Below are positions 40,317 to 48,739 of a DNA stretch of 61,710 nucleotides, piece after piece. The notes under the pieces were generated by a model. That model made no database searches. It was not told where the DNA came from and saw only the letters and a program-made list of their open reading frames with translations. Source of the stretch: Desulfuromonadales bacterium (GTDB lineage: Bacteria; Desulfobacterota; Desulfuromonadia; Geobacterales; Pseudopelobacteraceae); the NCBI GenBank assembly GCA_013349405.1, contig DUZS01000023.1, forward strand, positions 1 through 61,710, written 5' to 3'. Position numbers and translations under genes: made by a program. Each line of letters starts with the position of its first letter. Positions within the stretch are counted from its first letter, which is position 1.

Positions 40317-41393
40317 GTGAAACTGTTTTTTGCAATCTGCCTTATTGCCTGTATGCCACTGCTTTCGGCGGCTGCTGATCTGCGCCGTACTGAATATACC
40401 GAGGCGGTTATTGCGGAAGATGTGACGTGGCGCGGTTCGATTCTTGTGCGCGGCTTTGTTGTTGTTGCTCCTCAGGCCACGTTGCGGGTAGAGCCGGGGT
40501 CAGTCATACGATTTGCGCAAAGCGCATCCGGCCAGCTGCCGAACCTTGTTGTCCTGGGGCGACTCCATGCGGCAGGATCTGTTGAACAGCCGGTCATTTT
40601 TACCGCGGACAGTTCATCACCATCGCGTGGCGAGTGGGGCGGCATTGTGCTGCTCTCGACGGAAAAACGGAATCAGCTTGATCAGTGCCGCATCAAATAT
40701 GCCCAGAACGGCATTGAAGCCCGTTTTTCCACCATAACCCTGAATGCGGTTTCAATTGAACAGGCTCAGACAGGGGTGTTGTCGTACGATAGTGTTGTGC
40801 AGATGAACGGAAGTTCTGTGGTCGATTCCGGCACCGGTATCGAAATCAATACCAGCGAATTCGAAGCCAGGGGAATGACGCTCTCCTCCTGTCTGAGAGG
40901 TGCTCTGTTTTATTCCTCCTCGGTCCTTCTCTCAACAGCAAAAATTACCAATAACCTGCAGACCGGGCTTGAAATCAATGACAGCCGGGTTAAAATCACC
41001 AGTGGCGATATTTCAGGGAATGAGTTTGGCGCGCGTATCAAAGGGGGCGAAGGCCAGCTGTTCATGACCAGTTTTCAGCGCAATAAGCAGTCTGCCCTGC
41101 ACCTTCTCGGATCCCGTGTTAAAATCAGCCGGTGCCTGTTTGCTGAAAACAGTCAGGATGCCGTACGCAGCGAAGACGGGAAGGCGCTCCTCATCAATAA
41201 TGTCTTTAGCGGCAACGGCGGCTTTAATCTGTACAATGCCGGAAGCGACACTGTTACTGCGCGACAGAACTGGTGGGGGACAACTGATCAACGCAAGATC
41301 AGTCAAAAGATTTACGATCAGTCCCGGGATAAAAAATCCGGTATTGTCCAATTGTATCCATGGCTGAACGAAAAACCGCAGCTGACACCGTAA
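40317..41393 (+). CDS. Secreted right-handed beta-helix protein
   Basis: A 358-aa exported protein: the first 20 residues (KLFFAICLIACMPLLSAAA) are a signal peptide. The rest consists of repeated short strands of the kind found in right-handed parallel beta-helix proteins (WRGSILVRGFVVVAPQATLR, then GSVIRFAQS; several GIEINTS, GLEINDS, GARIKGG turns), as in NosD/pectate-lyase folds. No catalytic residues can be pointed out. GTG 40317 has GAGGAGAG upstream and TTGACC/GATACT near 40245-40272 may be its promoter. Likely periplasmic or surface-bound; substrate unknown. Confidence 0.75.
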   Translation: MKLFFAICLIACMPLLSAAADLRRTEYTEAVIAEDVTWRGSILVRGFVVVAPQATLRVEPGSVIRFAQSASGQLPNLVVLGRLHAAGSVEQPVIFTADSSSPSRGEWGGIVLLSTEKRNQLDQCRIKYAQNGIEARFSTITLNAVSIEQAQTGVLSYDSVVQMNGSSVVDSGTGIEINTSEFEARGMTLSSCLRGALFYSSSVLLSTAKITNNLQTGLEINDSRVKITSGDISGNEFGARIKGGEGQLFMTSFQRNKQSALHLLGSRVKISRCLFAENSQDAVRSEDGKALLINNVFSGNGGFNLYNAGSDTVTARQNWWGTTDQRKISQKIYDQSRDKKSGIVQLYPWLNEKPQLTP

Positions 41394-41403
41394 GGATTTA
41401 TTC

Positions 41404-42558
41404 GTGTACCTCGATAATGCCGCGACATCTTTTCCCAAGCCTGACGTTGTTCATGAAGCAGTCCTCCATGCCATGCGCTCTGTCGGCGCATCACCCGGCC
41501 GAGGCGGCTATCGGCAGTCACTGGAAGCGGGGCGCATTCTTTTTCAGGCCCGTGAGGCGGTTGCCGGTCTATTTTCAATTCCTGATTCGTCACGGGTCAT
41601 CTTTACCCATAATGCTACCGAAGCCCTGAACCTGGCGTTGCAGGGGACGTTGGCTGCCGGTGACCACGTTATCACCACCACCATGGAACACAATTCACTG
41701 TTGCGGCCGCTCTATGCGCTGCAAGGAAAAGGCGTTGAATTATCCATCATCCCGGCCGGCCCTGACGGAGTCGTTGCCGCCGGGGCTATTCAGCGTGCCG
41801 TGCAGGCAAATACGCGGATGATTGCCGTAAGCCATGTTTCCAACGTCTGCGGCGCCATCCAGCCGGTGCAGCAACTGGCTGAAATCTGTCGTGCGTGCGG
41901 TGCCCTGTTTCTCGTGGATGCGGCACAGTCGGCCGGCTGTCTGCCGGTTGATGTGAAAAAATATGCGATCGACCTGCTCGCGGTGCCGGGACACAAAGGA
42001 TTGCTCGGACCGGGCGGGACCGGTTTGCTCTATGCGGCGCCGCGTGTGTCGCTCAAGCCGGTTACTCACGGAGGCACCGGCACTCATTCGACGGCAGAGG
42101 AGCAGCCACTGGTCATGCCGGACGGTTTTGAGGCGGGTACTCACAATCTGCCCGGTGTTGCCGGTCTGCTGGCAGGGATTGAATTTATTTGTGACGTAGG
42201 AATTGCAACCATTCACCAGCATGAACATACCCTGCTTGACCAGGCGGAGAAAAAACTGCGTGAGATTCCCGGCGTTACCATCCATGGCCCGGCAGATCCG
42301 TCCGAGCGCTGTTCGGTACTCTCCTTTACCGCATCCGGCGTTGATTCGGCGCTGCTGGCGGCAGAGCTTGATCACGGCTTTGATATCGCCGTGCGTGCCG
42401 GATTGCATTGTGCCCCCCTTGCCCACCGGACATTGGGAACCCTGCCGGGCGGGACGGTGCGGGTAAGCCCGGGGTGGTTTACCACCGGCAACGATATGGC
42501 ACTCTTTTCTGACGCGGTTGTGCGTTGCATCAGTAAAATTCGTAACTCTTCAGGATAA
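41404..42558 (+). CDS. Cysteine desulfurase-like aminotransferase (class V)
   Basis: PLP enzyme of the NifS/SufS-like group. YLDNAATSFPKP, the PLP lysine in VPGHKGLLGPGGTG and a cysteine in LHCAPLAHRTLGT at the place of the persulfide-forming residue are present. It most resembles the cysteine desulfurase family proteins of 380 aa that are encoded outside isc/suf operons. No iron-sulfur scaffold gene is adjacent. GTG 41404 follows the beta-helix gene by 10 bp with AAGGA between, so the two may be cotranscribed. Sulfur donor role is likely; acceptor unknown. Confidence 0.88.
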   Translation: MYLDNAATSFPKPDVVHEAVLHAMRSVGASPGRGGYRQSLEAGRILFQAREAVAGLFSIPDSSRVIFTHNATEALNLALQGTLAAGDHVITTTMEHNSLLRPLYALQGKGVELSIIPAGPDGVVAAGAIQRAVQANTRMIAVSHVSNVCGAIQPVQQLAEICRACGALFLVDAAQSAGCLPVDVKKYAIDLLAVPGHKGLLGPGGTGLLYAAPRVSLKPVTHGGTGTHSTAEEQPLVMPDGFEAGTHNLPGVAGLLAGIEFICDVGIATIHQHEHTLLDQAEKKLREIPGVTIHGPADPSERCSVLSFTASGVDSALLAAELDHGFDIAVRAGLHCAPLAHRTLGTLPGGTVRVSPGWFTTGNDMALFSDAVVRCISKIRNSSG

Positions 42559-42626
42559 CTGCCAATTCAGATTCTTCAGCAAATCCGGCGCTCTGCCGGC
42601 ATCTTGTCTTTCCAAAAAGGGACCCC

Positions 42627-43943
42627 ATGAAAAACTTCATTCTCGATACCAACGTACTGCTCCACGACCCTCAGTCGCTGTTTAAATTTCAGGACAACAA
42701 CATAATTATCCCGATTACCGTTATTGAAGAGGTTGACCGCTTCAAAAAGGATATGAACGAAACCGGCCGTAACGCCCGGATGGTGTCACGGATTCTTGAT
42801 TCAATGCGTGAAAAAGGTTCTCTTGCATCGGGCGTTACCATGCCGGGTGGCGGAACATTGCGCATTGAGATGTTTGCTGAAAAATACTTCAAAAACCTGC
42901 CGGTTGATCTGCGTGTCGATAATGGTGACAACCGGATTATCGCCGTTGCCCAGGATGTTCGTGATCGCTTTCCCGATGCAGTCACTATTTTTGTGACCAA
43001 AGACTCCAATCTGCGCATCAAGTCTGATGTTATCGGCCTGATTGCGGAAGATTATGAGAATGATAAAGTCGATATTCAGGATCTCTATTCCGGAACCCGG
43101 ACGATCGAGGTGCCGCCCGATGCCGTTGATCGTTTCTACGGTCAGGGATGGCTTGAAACTCCGGCTGAACTCGCGCCCAACGAGTTCATTACCATCGTTG
43201 ACAGTGCCAACGCCAATCATACGGCAATCTGCCGTAACGATCCGGATAATGCCCGCATTGTCCCGGTTCGGAAAGTGCCGAAGGATGGGATCTGGAGCCT
43301 CTTTCCCCGCAACAGGGAGCAGTCGTTTGCCCTTGATGTGCTGATGGATGACAGCATCAAGCTGGTGACGCTTGTCGGCAAGGCCGGGACCGGCAAGACG
43401 CTGCTTGCCATTGCTGCCGGGCTCCATAAAACCGCTGAAGAGAATGTCTATAACCGGCTGCTTGTTTCGCGCCCGGTCTTCCCGATGGGCAAAGACCTCG
43501 GTTTTCTGCCGGGTGACATTGAAGAAAAACTGACTCCGTGGATGCAGCCGATCTTTGACAACGTCGAGCTGCTGATCTCCGGGCATGAATCGGAAAAACG
43601 CCACAGCAAGGGGTACAAGGAGCTGATGGCGATGGGGCTTCTCGATATTGAGCCGCTCACCTATATCCGTGGCCGCTCGATACCGAATCAGTATCTGATT
43701 GTTGATGAGGCCCAGAACCTGACTCCGCATGAGATCAAGACAATTGTCACCAGAGTCGGCGAAGGGACCAAGATCGTGCTGACCGGCGACCCGTACCAGA
43801 TTGACAACCCGTATGTCGATTCATCCAGCAACGGCCTGACCTATCTCGTGGAAAAATTCAAGGGGCAGCGGATCGCCGCCCATGTGACTCTGACCAAGGG
43901 GGAACGCTCTGAATTGGCTGAATTGGCAGCGAATTTACTTTAA
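42627..43943 (+). CDS. PhoH-family ATPase with N-terminal PIN domain
   Basis: A 438-aa PIN-PhoH2 protein. The N-terminal PIN domain starts FILDTNVLLHDPQSLFKF with further acidic residues (EEVDRF, TKDSNLR); the PhoH ATPase follows with Walker A GKAGTGKTLLA near residue 250 and Walker B YLIVDEAQNLTPHE. Related proteins act as RNA helicase/nuclease. It is 3 bp upstream of tsaD. There is no antitoxin-like PhoAT gene directly before it, so it is probably a chromosomal housekeeping form. Confidence 0.92.
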   Translation: MKNFILDTNVLLHDPQSLFKFQDNNIIIPITVIEEVDRFKKDMNETGRNARMVSRILDSMREKGSLASGVTMPGGGTLRIEMFAEKYFKNLPVDLRVDNGDNRIIAVAQDVRDRFPDAVTIFVTKDSNLRIKSDVIGLIAEDYENDKVDIQDLYSGTRTIEVPPDAVDRFYGQGWLETPAELAPNEFITIVDSANANHTAICRNDPDNARIVPVRKVPKDGIWSLFPRNREQSFALDVLMDDSIKLVTLVGKAGTGKTLLAIAAGLHKTAEENVYNRLLVSRPVFPMGKDLGFLPGDIEEKLTPWMQPIFDNVELLISGHESEKRHSKGYKELMAMGLLDIEPLTYIRGRSIPNQYLIVDEAQNLTPHEIKTIVTRVGEGTKIVLTGDPYQIDNPYVDSSSNGLTYLVEKFKGQRIAAHVTLTKGERSELAELAANLL

Positions 43944-43946
43944 TTT

Positions 43947-44969
43947 ATGATTGTTCTTGCCATTGAAACATCCTGTGATGAAACGGCCGCCGCTGTTGTC
44001 CGCGACGGCCGTGAAATTCTTTCCTCTGTAGTCTCTTCCCAGATTGCCATTCATGCCGCGTATGGCGGGGTCGTGCCGGAGATCGCCTCCCGCAGGCACC
44101 TTGAAGCGATCGTGCCGGTTGTCAATCAGGCTCTCCATGATGCCGGTGTTGCGATGGCTGCGCTTGAAGGCGTTGCGGTCACCCGCGGTCCCGGATTGTC
44201 CGGAGCGCTGCTGGTTGGTTTCTCTGCTGCCAAGGCGATTGCGACCGCCCGAAACATCCCGTTTGTCGGAGTGCATCATATTGAAGGCCATCTATTTGCG
44301 CCGCTGCTGGAACAGCCGGTTGCGTTTCCGTTTCTGGCGCTGGTGGTGTCAGGCGGGCATACTCATCTCTATCATGTCGAAGGTTTTGGCCGTTACACGA
44401 CGCTGGGCAGAACCATTGATGACGCCGCCGGTGAGGCCTATGACAAATGCGCGAAAATCATGGGGATGCCGTATCCGGGCGGGGCACAGATTGACCGGAT
44501 GGCTCAGAACGGCAATCCCGATGCCATTCGTCTGCCGCGTCCGCTGCTGCGGGACGGCACCTGCAACTTCAGTTTCAGCGGTCTCAAAACAGCGGTGCTT
44601 CAGCATATACAGAAACATCCGGTCACAGTCCCGGGGCAGGACGCTGACGATCTCTGCGCCTCCTTTCAGGAAGCGGTCTGTCACGTCCTCGCGGCAAAAA
44701 CCGAAGCTGCCATCCTGCAGACCGGCGCTGCCCGGCTGGTGGTCGCGGGGGGGGTTGCCTGCAACAGCGGCCTGCGCAGTCGCATGAAAGAGCTCTGCAC
44801 AAAGACAGGCGTTGAACTGTTCATTCCGCACCCGTCGTTATGCGGCGATAATGCGGCCATGCTCGCGGTTCCGGGTGATTATTATCTTTCCCATGGCCAT
44901 GTTTCATCCCTGTCTCTGGATGTCACCGCAACCTGGGATATGGACCGTATAAAGGACACTATGTCATGA
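43947..44969 (+). CDS. tsaD: tRNA N6-threonylcarbamoyladenosine transferase TsaD
   Basis: Catalytic subunit of the t6A tRNA modification at A37 of ANN-decoding tRNAs. ASKHA fold with AIETSCDETAAAVV at the start and the iron-binding histidines H111 and H115 in HHIEGH; the phosphate motif VSGGHTHLY follows. The length of 340 aa is normal. It overlaps rsmA by 4 bp. Confidence 0.97.
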   Translation: MIVLAIETSCDETAAAVVRDGREILSSVVSSQIAIHAAYGGVVPEIASRRHLEAIVPVVNQALHDAGVAMAALEGVAVTRGPGLSGALLVGFSAAKAIATARNIPFVGVHHIEGHLFAPLLEQPVAFPFLALVVSGGHTHLYHVEGFGRYTTLGRTIDDAAGEAYDKCAKIMGMPYPGGAQIDRMAQNGNPDAIRLPRPLLRDGTCNFSFSGLKTAVLQHIQKHPVTVPGQDADDLCASFQEAVCHVLAAKTEAAILQTGAARLVVAGGVACNSGLRSRMKELCTKTGVELFIPHPSLCGDNAAMLAVPGDYYLSHGHVSSLSLDVTATWDMDRIKDTMS

Positions 44970-45787
44970 GTGGTACCCGTCGCCCCCTGAAATCACTGGG
45001 ACAAAACTTCCTTGTTGACGGCACCGTCATCGATAAAATTATTCAGGCGGCCGATATCAGGCCGGATCAGGCGGTCCTGGAGATCGGCCCGGGGCGCGGC
45101 GCGCTGACGAAACATCTTGCCGAACGGGCCGGTCGCCTCGTTCTGATTGAATTCGATCATGCTTTGGCGGCCTGGCATCGGGATCAGTATCTGGGCAACA
45201 GTGCTGTTACCGTTATTGACGCGGATGTGTTGAAAGTTGATCTTGCGGCGCTCCTCCCGGAAGTCGCGCAGAAGTGGAATGTTGTCGCCAATCTCCCCTA
45301 TAATATTTCGACTGAAGTGCTCTTTCGCTTATACGGCGTGCACAGGAGGCTGGCACGCATGACCCTGATGCTGCAGAAAGAGGTCGGCGACCGCCTGGCT
45401 GCGCCTCCCGACTGTTCTGCGTACGGCGTGACCACGGTGCTTCTCGGCCTATGGTTTGACATCAGCAGAGTTGTTGTCGTGCACCCCGGCTGTTTTCATC
45501 CGAGCCCGAAAGTCGATTCCGTCGTGCTGAACTTTATGCCCCGCTCTGAGGCGCGAGCCGAGGTTGGCGATGAGGACCTGTTCAGGGCGGTCGTGAAAAG
45601 TGCCTTTTCCATGCGCCGCAAGACGCTCTATAACTGTCTTAAATCTGCCGAATTCGCCAAAATGATCGATTGTGGTGAACTGCTGGAGGCGTGCGCCATT
45701 GACGGCAGGAGGAGGGGGGAAACTCTCTCTCTTGAAGAGTTTGCACTGCTGTCGCGGCGGGTTACGGAATTGTTCAAGGAGTTATAG
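44966..45787 (+). CDS. rsmA: 16S rRNA dimethyladenosine transferase RsmA (KsgA)
   Basis: Dimethylates two adenines near the 3' end of 16S rRNA during 30S maturation. LGQNFLVD, the SAM-binding EIGPGRGALT and the catalytic NLPYNIST are visible. The product has 273 aa. It is coupled to tsaD (ATGA) and directly followed, after 2 bp, by an antitoxin-like gene that may share the transcript. Confidence 0.96.
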   Translation: MSGTRRPLKSLGQNFLVDGTVIDKIIQAADIRPDQAVLEIGPGRGALTKHLAERAGRLVLIEFDHALAAWHRDQYLGNSAVTVIDADVLKVDLAALLPEVAQKWNVVANLPYNISTEVLFRLYGVHRRLARMTLMLQKEVGDRLAAPPDCSAYGVTTVLLGLWFDISRVVVVHPGCFHPSPKVDSVVLNFMPRSEARAEVGDEDLFRAVVKSAFSMRRKTLYNCLKSAEFAKMIDCGELLEACAIDGRRRGETLSLEEFALLSRRVTELFKEL

Positions 45788-45789
45788 CC

Positions 45790-46191
45790 ATGAAGTCAAA
45801 ATGGAATAACAAACAATGTCCACTCTGTTTGGAGGGCACACTGCATGAAGGAAGCCAAATAAAAGCCTTTGAATATCGTGGTCGTAAATATGAATCCGTT
45901 ATGCATGGAGCATTCTGCGATCATTGCCACGATGGTTTTCCCAATTACGATGAACATGAGGAGCTAGAGTGGAAAACATTCCGCGATAAGGTTGACGCAG
46001 AAGAAGTTGCAGAACTCTCTAGAATCAGAAAAAAGTTAAAACTCACCCAAAAAGAGGCAGCTCTGATTACAGGTGGTGGACATAACGCTTTTTCCCGTTA
46101 TGAGCGAGGAGAGGCGAAGCCCATTCAGGCGGTACTTAATTTATTCAGACTACTTGACCACCATCCGGATCTTTTAAATGAGTTGAGATAA
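45790..46191 (+). CDS. MqsA-type antitoxin without a toxin partner
   Basis: A 133-aa two-domain protein. The N-terminal zinc domain carries two CxxC pairs (CPLC near residue 11, CDHC near 44), and the C-terminal half is an Xre-type helix-turn-helix (LSRIRKKLKLTQKEAALI ... HNAFSRYERGEAKP), as in MqsA/YgiT. MqsA is normally encoded behind the RNase MqsR; here the 2-bp gap to rsmA leaves no room for it, and the next gene is YoeB on the other strand. It is either an orphan antitoxin or a free-standing regulator. Confidence 0.85.
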   Translation: MKSKWNNKQCPLCLEGTLHEGSQIKAFEYRGRKYESVMHGAFCDHCHDGFPNYDEHEELEWKTFRDKVDAEEVAELSRIRKKLKLTQKEAALITGGGHNAFSRYERGEAKPIQAVLNLFRLLDHHPDLLNELR

Positions 46192-46249
46192 ATCGAAAGG
46201 AGTAACAGTTTCAAGCCCTTATTGTTTCTTCGCGACTAAACTGTGATGA

Positions 46250-46519
46250 TCAATAGTGATACCGTGCCTGAAGAAAATCGATTCGGTCATCACGCACAAG
46301 ATAGACGATGCGGTGTTCCTGAGTGAGGCGTCTTGACCAGGCACCGGTTGAAAGGTATTTGAGCGGTTCAGGTTTACCAATGCCAGTAAACGGATCACGC
46401 ATGATTGCTTCAATCAAATCAAAAGCCCTCAGCGCAACTTTACGGTCAGTCACCACCCAATGGCGCAAGTCTTCACGGAACTCTGGTTGAAATACCGTAT
46501 CCCGTTGTTTAGCCTTCAA
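46250..46519 (-). CDS. yoeB: YoeB/Txe-family toxin
   Basis: An 89-aa RelE-fold ribosome-dependent mRNA interferase. The C-terminal half has the YoeB hallmarks IMRDPFTGIGKPEPLK, WSRRLTQEHRIVYLV and the final RYHY, where the histidine and tyrosine belong to the active site. Its start lies inside the end of the yefM gene (11-bp overlap). It is complete and probably active. Confidence 0.94.
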   Translation of the reverse strand: MKAKQRDTVFQPEFREDLRHWVVTDRKVALRAFDLIEAIMRDPFTGIGKPEPLKYLSTGAWSRRLTQEHRIVYLVRDDRIDFLQARYHY

Positions 46520-46787
46520 GACCGACCTCGGAACGGAGTAAATTCAGCGAAGATGTCGTTTCGCTCCCTTTTAGTGCACGCTCTAACGCTGAAAAAAGCC
46601 TTTCGGCATTTTTGGGAGAACGCATCAAGTGAGCACTTTCCACCAGACTTTGCAGTTCATCAGCTGCAATCAAAGCAACATTGCTTCCTTTGCGGCGGCG
46701 TATGAGAACGATCTCTTGATTTTCAATAACCTTGTCACAGAGACCAGCAAAATTAGCTCTCGCGTTTGTATAGGTTGTTTGTAACAT
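46509..46787 (-). CDS. yefM: YefM-family antitoxin
   Basis: A 92-aa Phd/YefM antitoxin (TYTNARANFAGLCDKVIENQ, then VLIRRRKGSNVALIAADELQ) that neutralises YoeB and represses the operon. GGAGGAG lies before the ATG. The AT-rich upstream region at 46795-46850 contains TGTACACGAATACTGTACGT, an imperfect palindrome with TGTAC/GTAC half-sites like YefM operator sequences. Confidence 0.93.
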   Translation of the reverse strand: MLQTTYTNARANFAGLCDKVIENQEIVLIRRRKGSNVALIAADELQSLVESAHLMRSPKNAERLFSALERALKGSETTSSLNLLRSEVGLEG

Positions 46788-46800
46788 ATTATTCTCCTCC

Positions 46801-46826
46801 TTTATATGTACACGAATACTGTACGT
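46801..46826. promoter_or_regulatory. Possible YefM operator
   Basis: The stretch around 46806-46825 contains TGTACACGAATACTGTACGT. YefM-type repressors are known to bind paired TGTACA-like sites. It is upstream of yefM on the minus strand and close to the divergent yciA gene. Identification is by pattern only. Confidence 0.45.
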
Positions 46827-46886
46827 GATTATTTGTAATCAATCAACGCACAAAAGTCATTAAAAAAAATAATAAGGAGACCCCAC

Positions 46887-47309
46887 TTGACTGACAACAG
46901 CACCAATCCTGAAGGCGAACTGCTCCTTCGCACTTCGCCGATGCCGAGCGATACCAACGCGAATGGCGATATATTCGGCGGCTGGATCATGTCGCAGATG
47001 GACATTGCCGGAGGCATGATGGCAATAGAAGTCGGTGGCGGCCGCGTCGTCACCATTGGCGTGGACGCCATGAAATTCATCAAGCCGGTAAAAGTGGGTG
47101 ACGTGGTCTGCTGCTACGGCACCGTGGCGAGGATAGGAAACACATCCGTCACCATCAGGCTGGAGGTCTGGGTGAAACCGGGCTTCAGGGAGTTGGGGAT
47201 TGCGAAGGAGACCGCGCCGTTTAAAGTCACCGAAGCATCGTTCACCTACGTGGCGGTGGACCATGAAGGGCGGAAACGACTGTTCCCGAAATCCGGGACA
47301 TCTGCATGA
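46887..47309 (+). CDS. yciA: Acyl-CoA thioesterase, YciA type
   Basis: Hot-dog-fold thioesterase of 140 aa. The family signature PMPSDTNANGDIFGGWIMSQMD is present within the first 40 residues, together with VGDVVCCYGTVARIG. Hydrolyses a range of acyl-CoA thioesters in the cytoplasm. It starts at TTG 46887 with AAGGAGA upstream, divergent from yefM-yoeB. Confidence 0.92.
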   Translation: MTDNSTNPEGELLLRTSPMPSDTNANGDIFGGWIMSQMDIAGGMMAIEVGGGRVVTIGVDAMKFIKPVKVGDVVCCYGTVARIGNTSVTIRLEVWVKPGFRELGIAKETAPFKVTEASFTYVAVDHEGRKRLFPKSGTSA

Positions 47310-47336
47310 AGTATTTAAATGATAGGGGTACAGTAT

Positions 47337-47801
47337 ATGAGCATTGACAGAGCTCGCGAATATTTAAAAAAATGGCATAAAGACCGTGAAATACAGGAAT
47401 TCGAGGTCTCCAGCGCGACAGTCGCGCTGGCTGCCAGAGCCTTGAACACTGATGAAGCAAGAATTGCCAAATCGCTTTCCTTCAAAATCGATAATAGAGG
47501 CGTGTTGATCGTTGTTGCCGGGGATATGAAAATTGACAACAGGAAGTTTAAGGATGAATTTAACTGCAAGGCGGTCATGCTTTCGCCGGGAGAAGTAGAG
47601 GAGCTGATTGGTCACGCAATCGGCGGTGTCTGTCCATTTGGCATAAACGAAGATGTCGACGTATATCTCGATATATCTTTAAAACGGTTTGATACGGTAT
47701 ATCCCGCCTGCGGCAGCCCAAACTCTGCAATTGAATTGAGCTGTGAAGAATTGGAAGAAATAGCACGACCAGGAAAGTGGGTAGATGTCTGTAAAGCCTG
47801 A
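47337..47801 (+). CDS. YbaK/ProX-type aminoacyl-tRNA deacylase
   Basis: A 154-aa protein of the YbaK/EbsC/INS superfamily that removes wrongly attached amino acids from tRNA. The core strand EARIAKSLSFK with the conserved lysine, GDMKIDNRKFKDEF and GGVCPFGI are typical. ATG 47337 has AGGGG eight bases upstream and was preferred over ATG 47319. Which mischarged tRNA it edits is not evident. It is convergent with the STAS cassette and both end at a shared hairpin. Confidence 0.85.
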   Translation: MSIDRAREYLKKWHKDREIQEFEVSSATVALAARALNTDEARIAKSLSFKIDNRGVLIVVAGDMKIDNRKFKDEFNCKAVMLSPGEVEELIGHAIGGVCPFGINEDVDVYLDISLKRFDTVYPACGSPNSAIELSCEELEEIARPGKWVDVCKA

Positions 47802-47806
47802 AGCAT

Positions 47807-47840
47807 AACATTAAGGCGACCGATTGGTCGCCTTAATGTT
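47807..47840. terminator. Perfect 15-bp hairpin between convergent operons
   Basis: AACATTAAGGCGACC (47807-47821) and its exact complement (47826-47840) surround the loop GATT. It lies 5 bp after the deacylase stop and 46 bp after the end of the tiny minus-strand frame at 47886. It can act as a bidirectional terminator, although the T tracts are formed only by the stem ends. Confidence 0.7.
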
Positions 47841-47885
47841 AGTAATCAATCCACTGAAAATATTCGTGTTTTGTTCATAGTTGCC

Positions 47886-47945
47886 TCACAAATAGATTAA
47901 AAACGCTATCGAAACAATACAAACAACCAGAAGAGAAATTAACAT
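47886..47945 (-). CDS. Possible 19-aa hydrophobic peptide
   Basis: A 19-codon frame encoding LISLLVVCIVSIAFLIYL after the start Met, i.e. one membrane span with almost nothing else. GAGGTGG lies about eight bases before the ATG, a good ribosome binding site. It follows the small membrane protein gene at 47999-48088 by 53 bp on the same strand. Similar very short membrane peptides are known, but so short a frame can also occur by chance, so the call is tentative. Confidence 0.4.
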   Translation of the reverse strand: MLISLLVVCIVSIAFLIYL

Positions 47946-47998
47946 TGAACCACCTCATCATTTTTTAGTTACCCTACATACATCCCGGTTTGAAAAGT

Positions 47999-48088
47999 TC
48001 ACTTTTTCATATCACGATCATATGATACATACTGAACTACAAGCATTACAAACGTGACGACACCGAGAGATACCATTAAAAGCTGCAT
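47999..48088 (-). CDS. Small single-span membrane protein, copy A
   Basis: A 29-aa protein: a membrane span (LLMVSLGVVTFVMLVVQYV) after Met-Gln, then a short charged tail (SYDRDMKK). AAAGGAG lies eight bases before the ATG at 48088; an ATG two codons earlier is too close to that site. Its first 12 residues match those of the protein at 49135 (MQLL-SLGVV), and the DNA around both starts is clearly related, 1,047 bp apart. It follows the STAS gene copy A. Function unknown; possibly a membrane anchor or partner for the STAS protein. Confidence 0.6.
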   Translation of the reverse strand: MQLLMVSLGVVTFVMLVVQYVSYDRDMKK

Positions 48089-48172
48089 TTTCATTACTCC
48101 TTTCCCGGTAATGAGCCTTGTACTGAAGAGTCGGCTGAGGTACCGGATTTTTTTACCTGCGATTTTTTCCTG

Positions 48173-48481
48173 TTAGCTGTTGCCTGCAAAACAGTGTTCA
48201 AGCCCCATTGCATGTATAGTATTTTGCATGTTGGCAGACATATTTACGAGTTCAGACTCCGCACCACGGAGCCTGGCGCACTGCATCCACACGTACAGCA
48301 ACTGAAGACCGCTTATGTCAGCAGTGTGTACACCACCGCAATCGATACGGATTCTGTTACCAGACCCGAAACTGACTTTATCCAATGAATGCGACAACGA
48401 ATTGATCACATCCTGCTCAATTCCGGATCGAGTCAAATCACCCCGAATATACTTAACGTCACCTTTCGTACAAATCTTCAT
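48173..48481 (-). CDS. STAS-domain protein, copy A
   Basis: A 102-aa single STAS domain, the fold of anti-anti-sigma factors such as SpoIIAA. The loop that carries the phosphorylatable serine reads DCGGVHTADISGLQLLYVW, with Ser57 in DISG. It is identical to copy B at 87 of 102 positions by eye. The start chosen matches copy B and has GGAG six bases before the ATG; an upstream ATG would add four residues. No kinase or phosphatase of the SpoIIAB/SpoIIE type is adjacent. A sigma-54-like promoter lies at 48520-48535. Confidence 0.85.
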   Translation of the reverse strand: MKICTKGDVKYIRGDLTRSGIEQDVINSLSHSLDKVSFGSGNRIRIDCGGVHTADISGLQLLYVWMQCARLRGAESELVNMSANMQNTIHAMGLEHCFAGNS

Positions 48482-48519
48482 GGCGGTCTCCATTTTACTG
48501 CAAGATTATCCAATTAGAA

Positions 48520-48535
48520 TACATAAACCATGCCA
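48520..48535 (-). promoter_or_regulatory. Sigma-54-like promoter of STAS copy A
   Basis: On the minus strand TGGCATGGTTTATGTA resembles the -24/-12 pattern TGGCACG-N4-TTGCA, with the GG intact and GT in place of the usual GC at -12. A start of transcription about 12 bp downstream would leave a short leader before the STAS gene. The identical 16-mer stands before copy B, 1,050 bp away. Confidence 0.45.
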
Positions 48536-48739
48536 TAACGAGATTTTTAAATTTTATTCATAATTTCAGGCTGTTAAGTGATTGCAGGGTGACGTGGATG
48601 TCTGGGTCTGAGAGATGGTTTTTTTGCAGCAGCAGGATGGCAGTGTTGCTAACATTGCGGATTTACTTATGTATGTTAAAAAAACCATATTTTTTGCCTG
48701 CCAGAATTTTTGCAGGGGTTCAGGCCGGAAAGAGCGAGT

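Noticed and set aside
47319..47336. Upstream ATG for the YbaK-type deacylase
   Set aside because: The AGGGG ribosome binding site lies inside this extension and serves the ATG at 47337.
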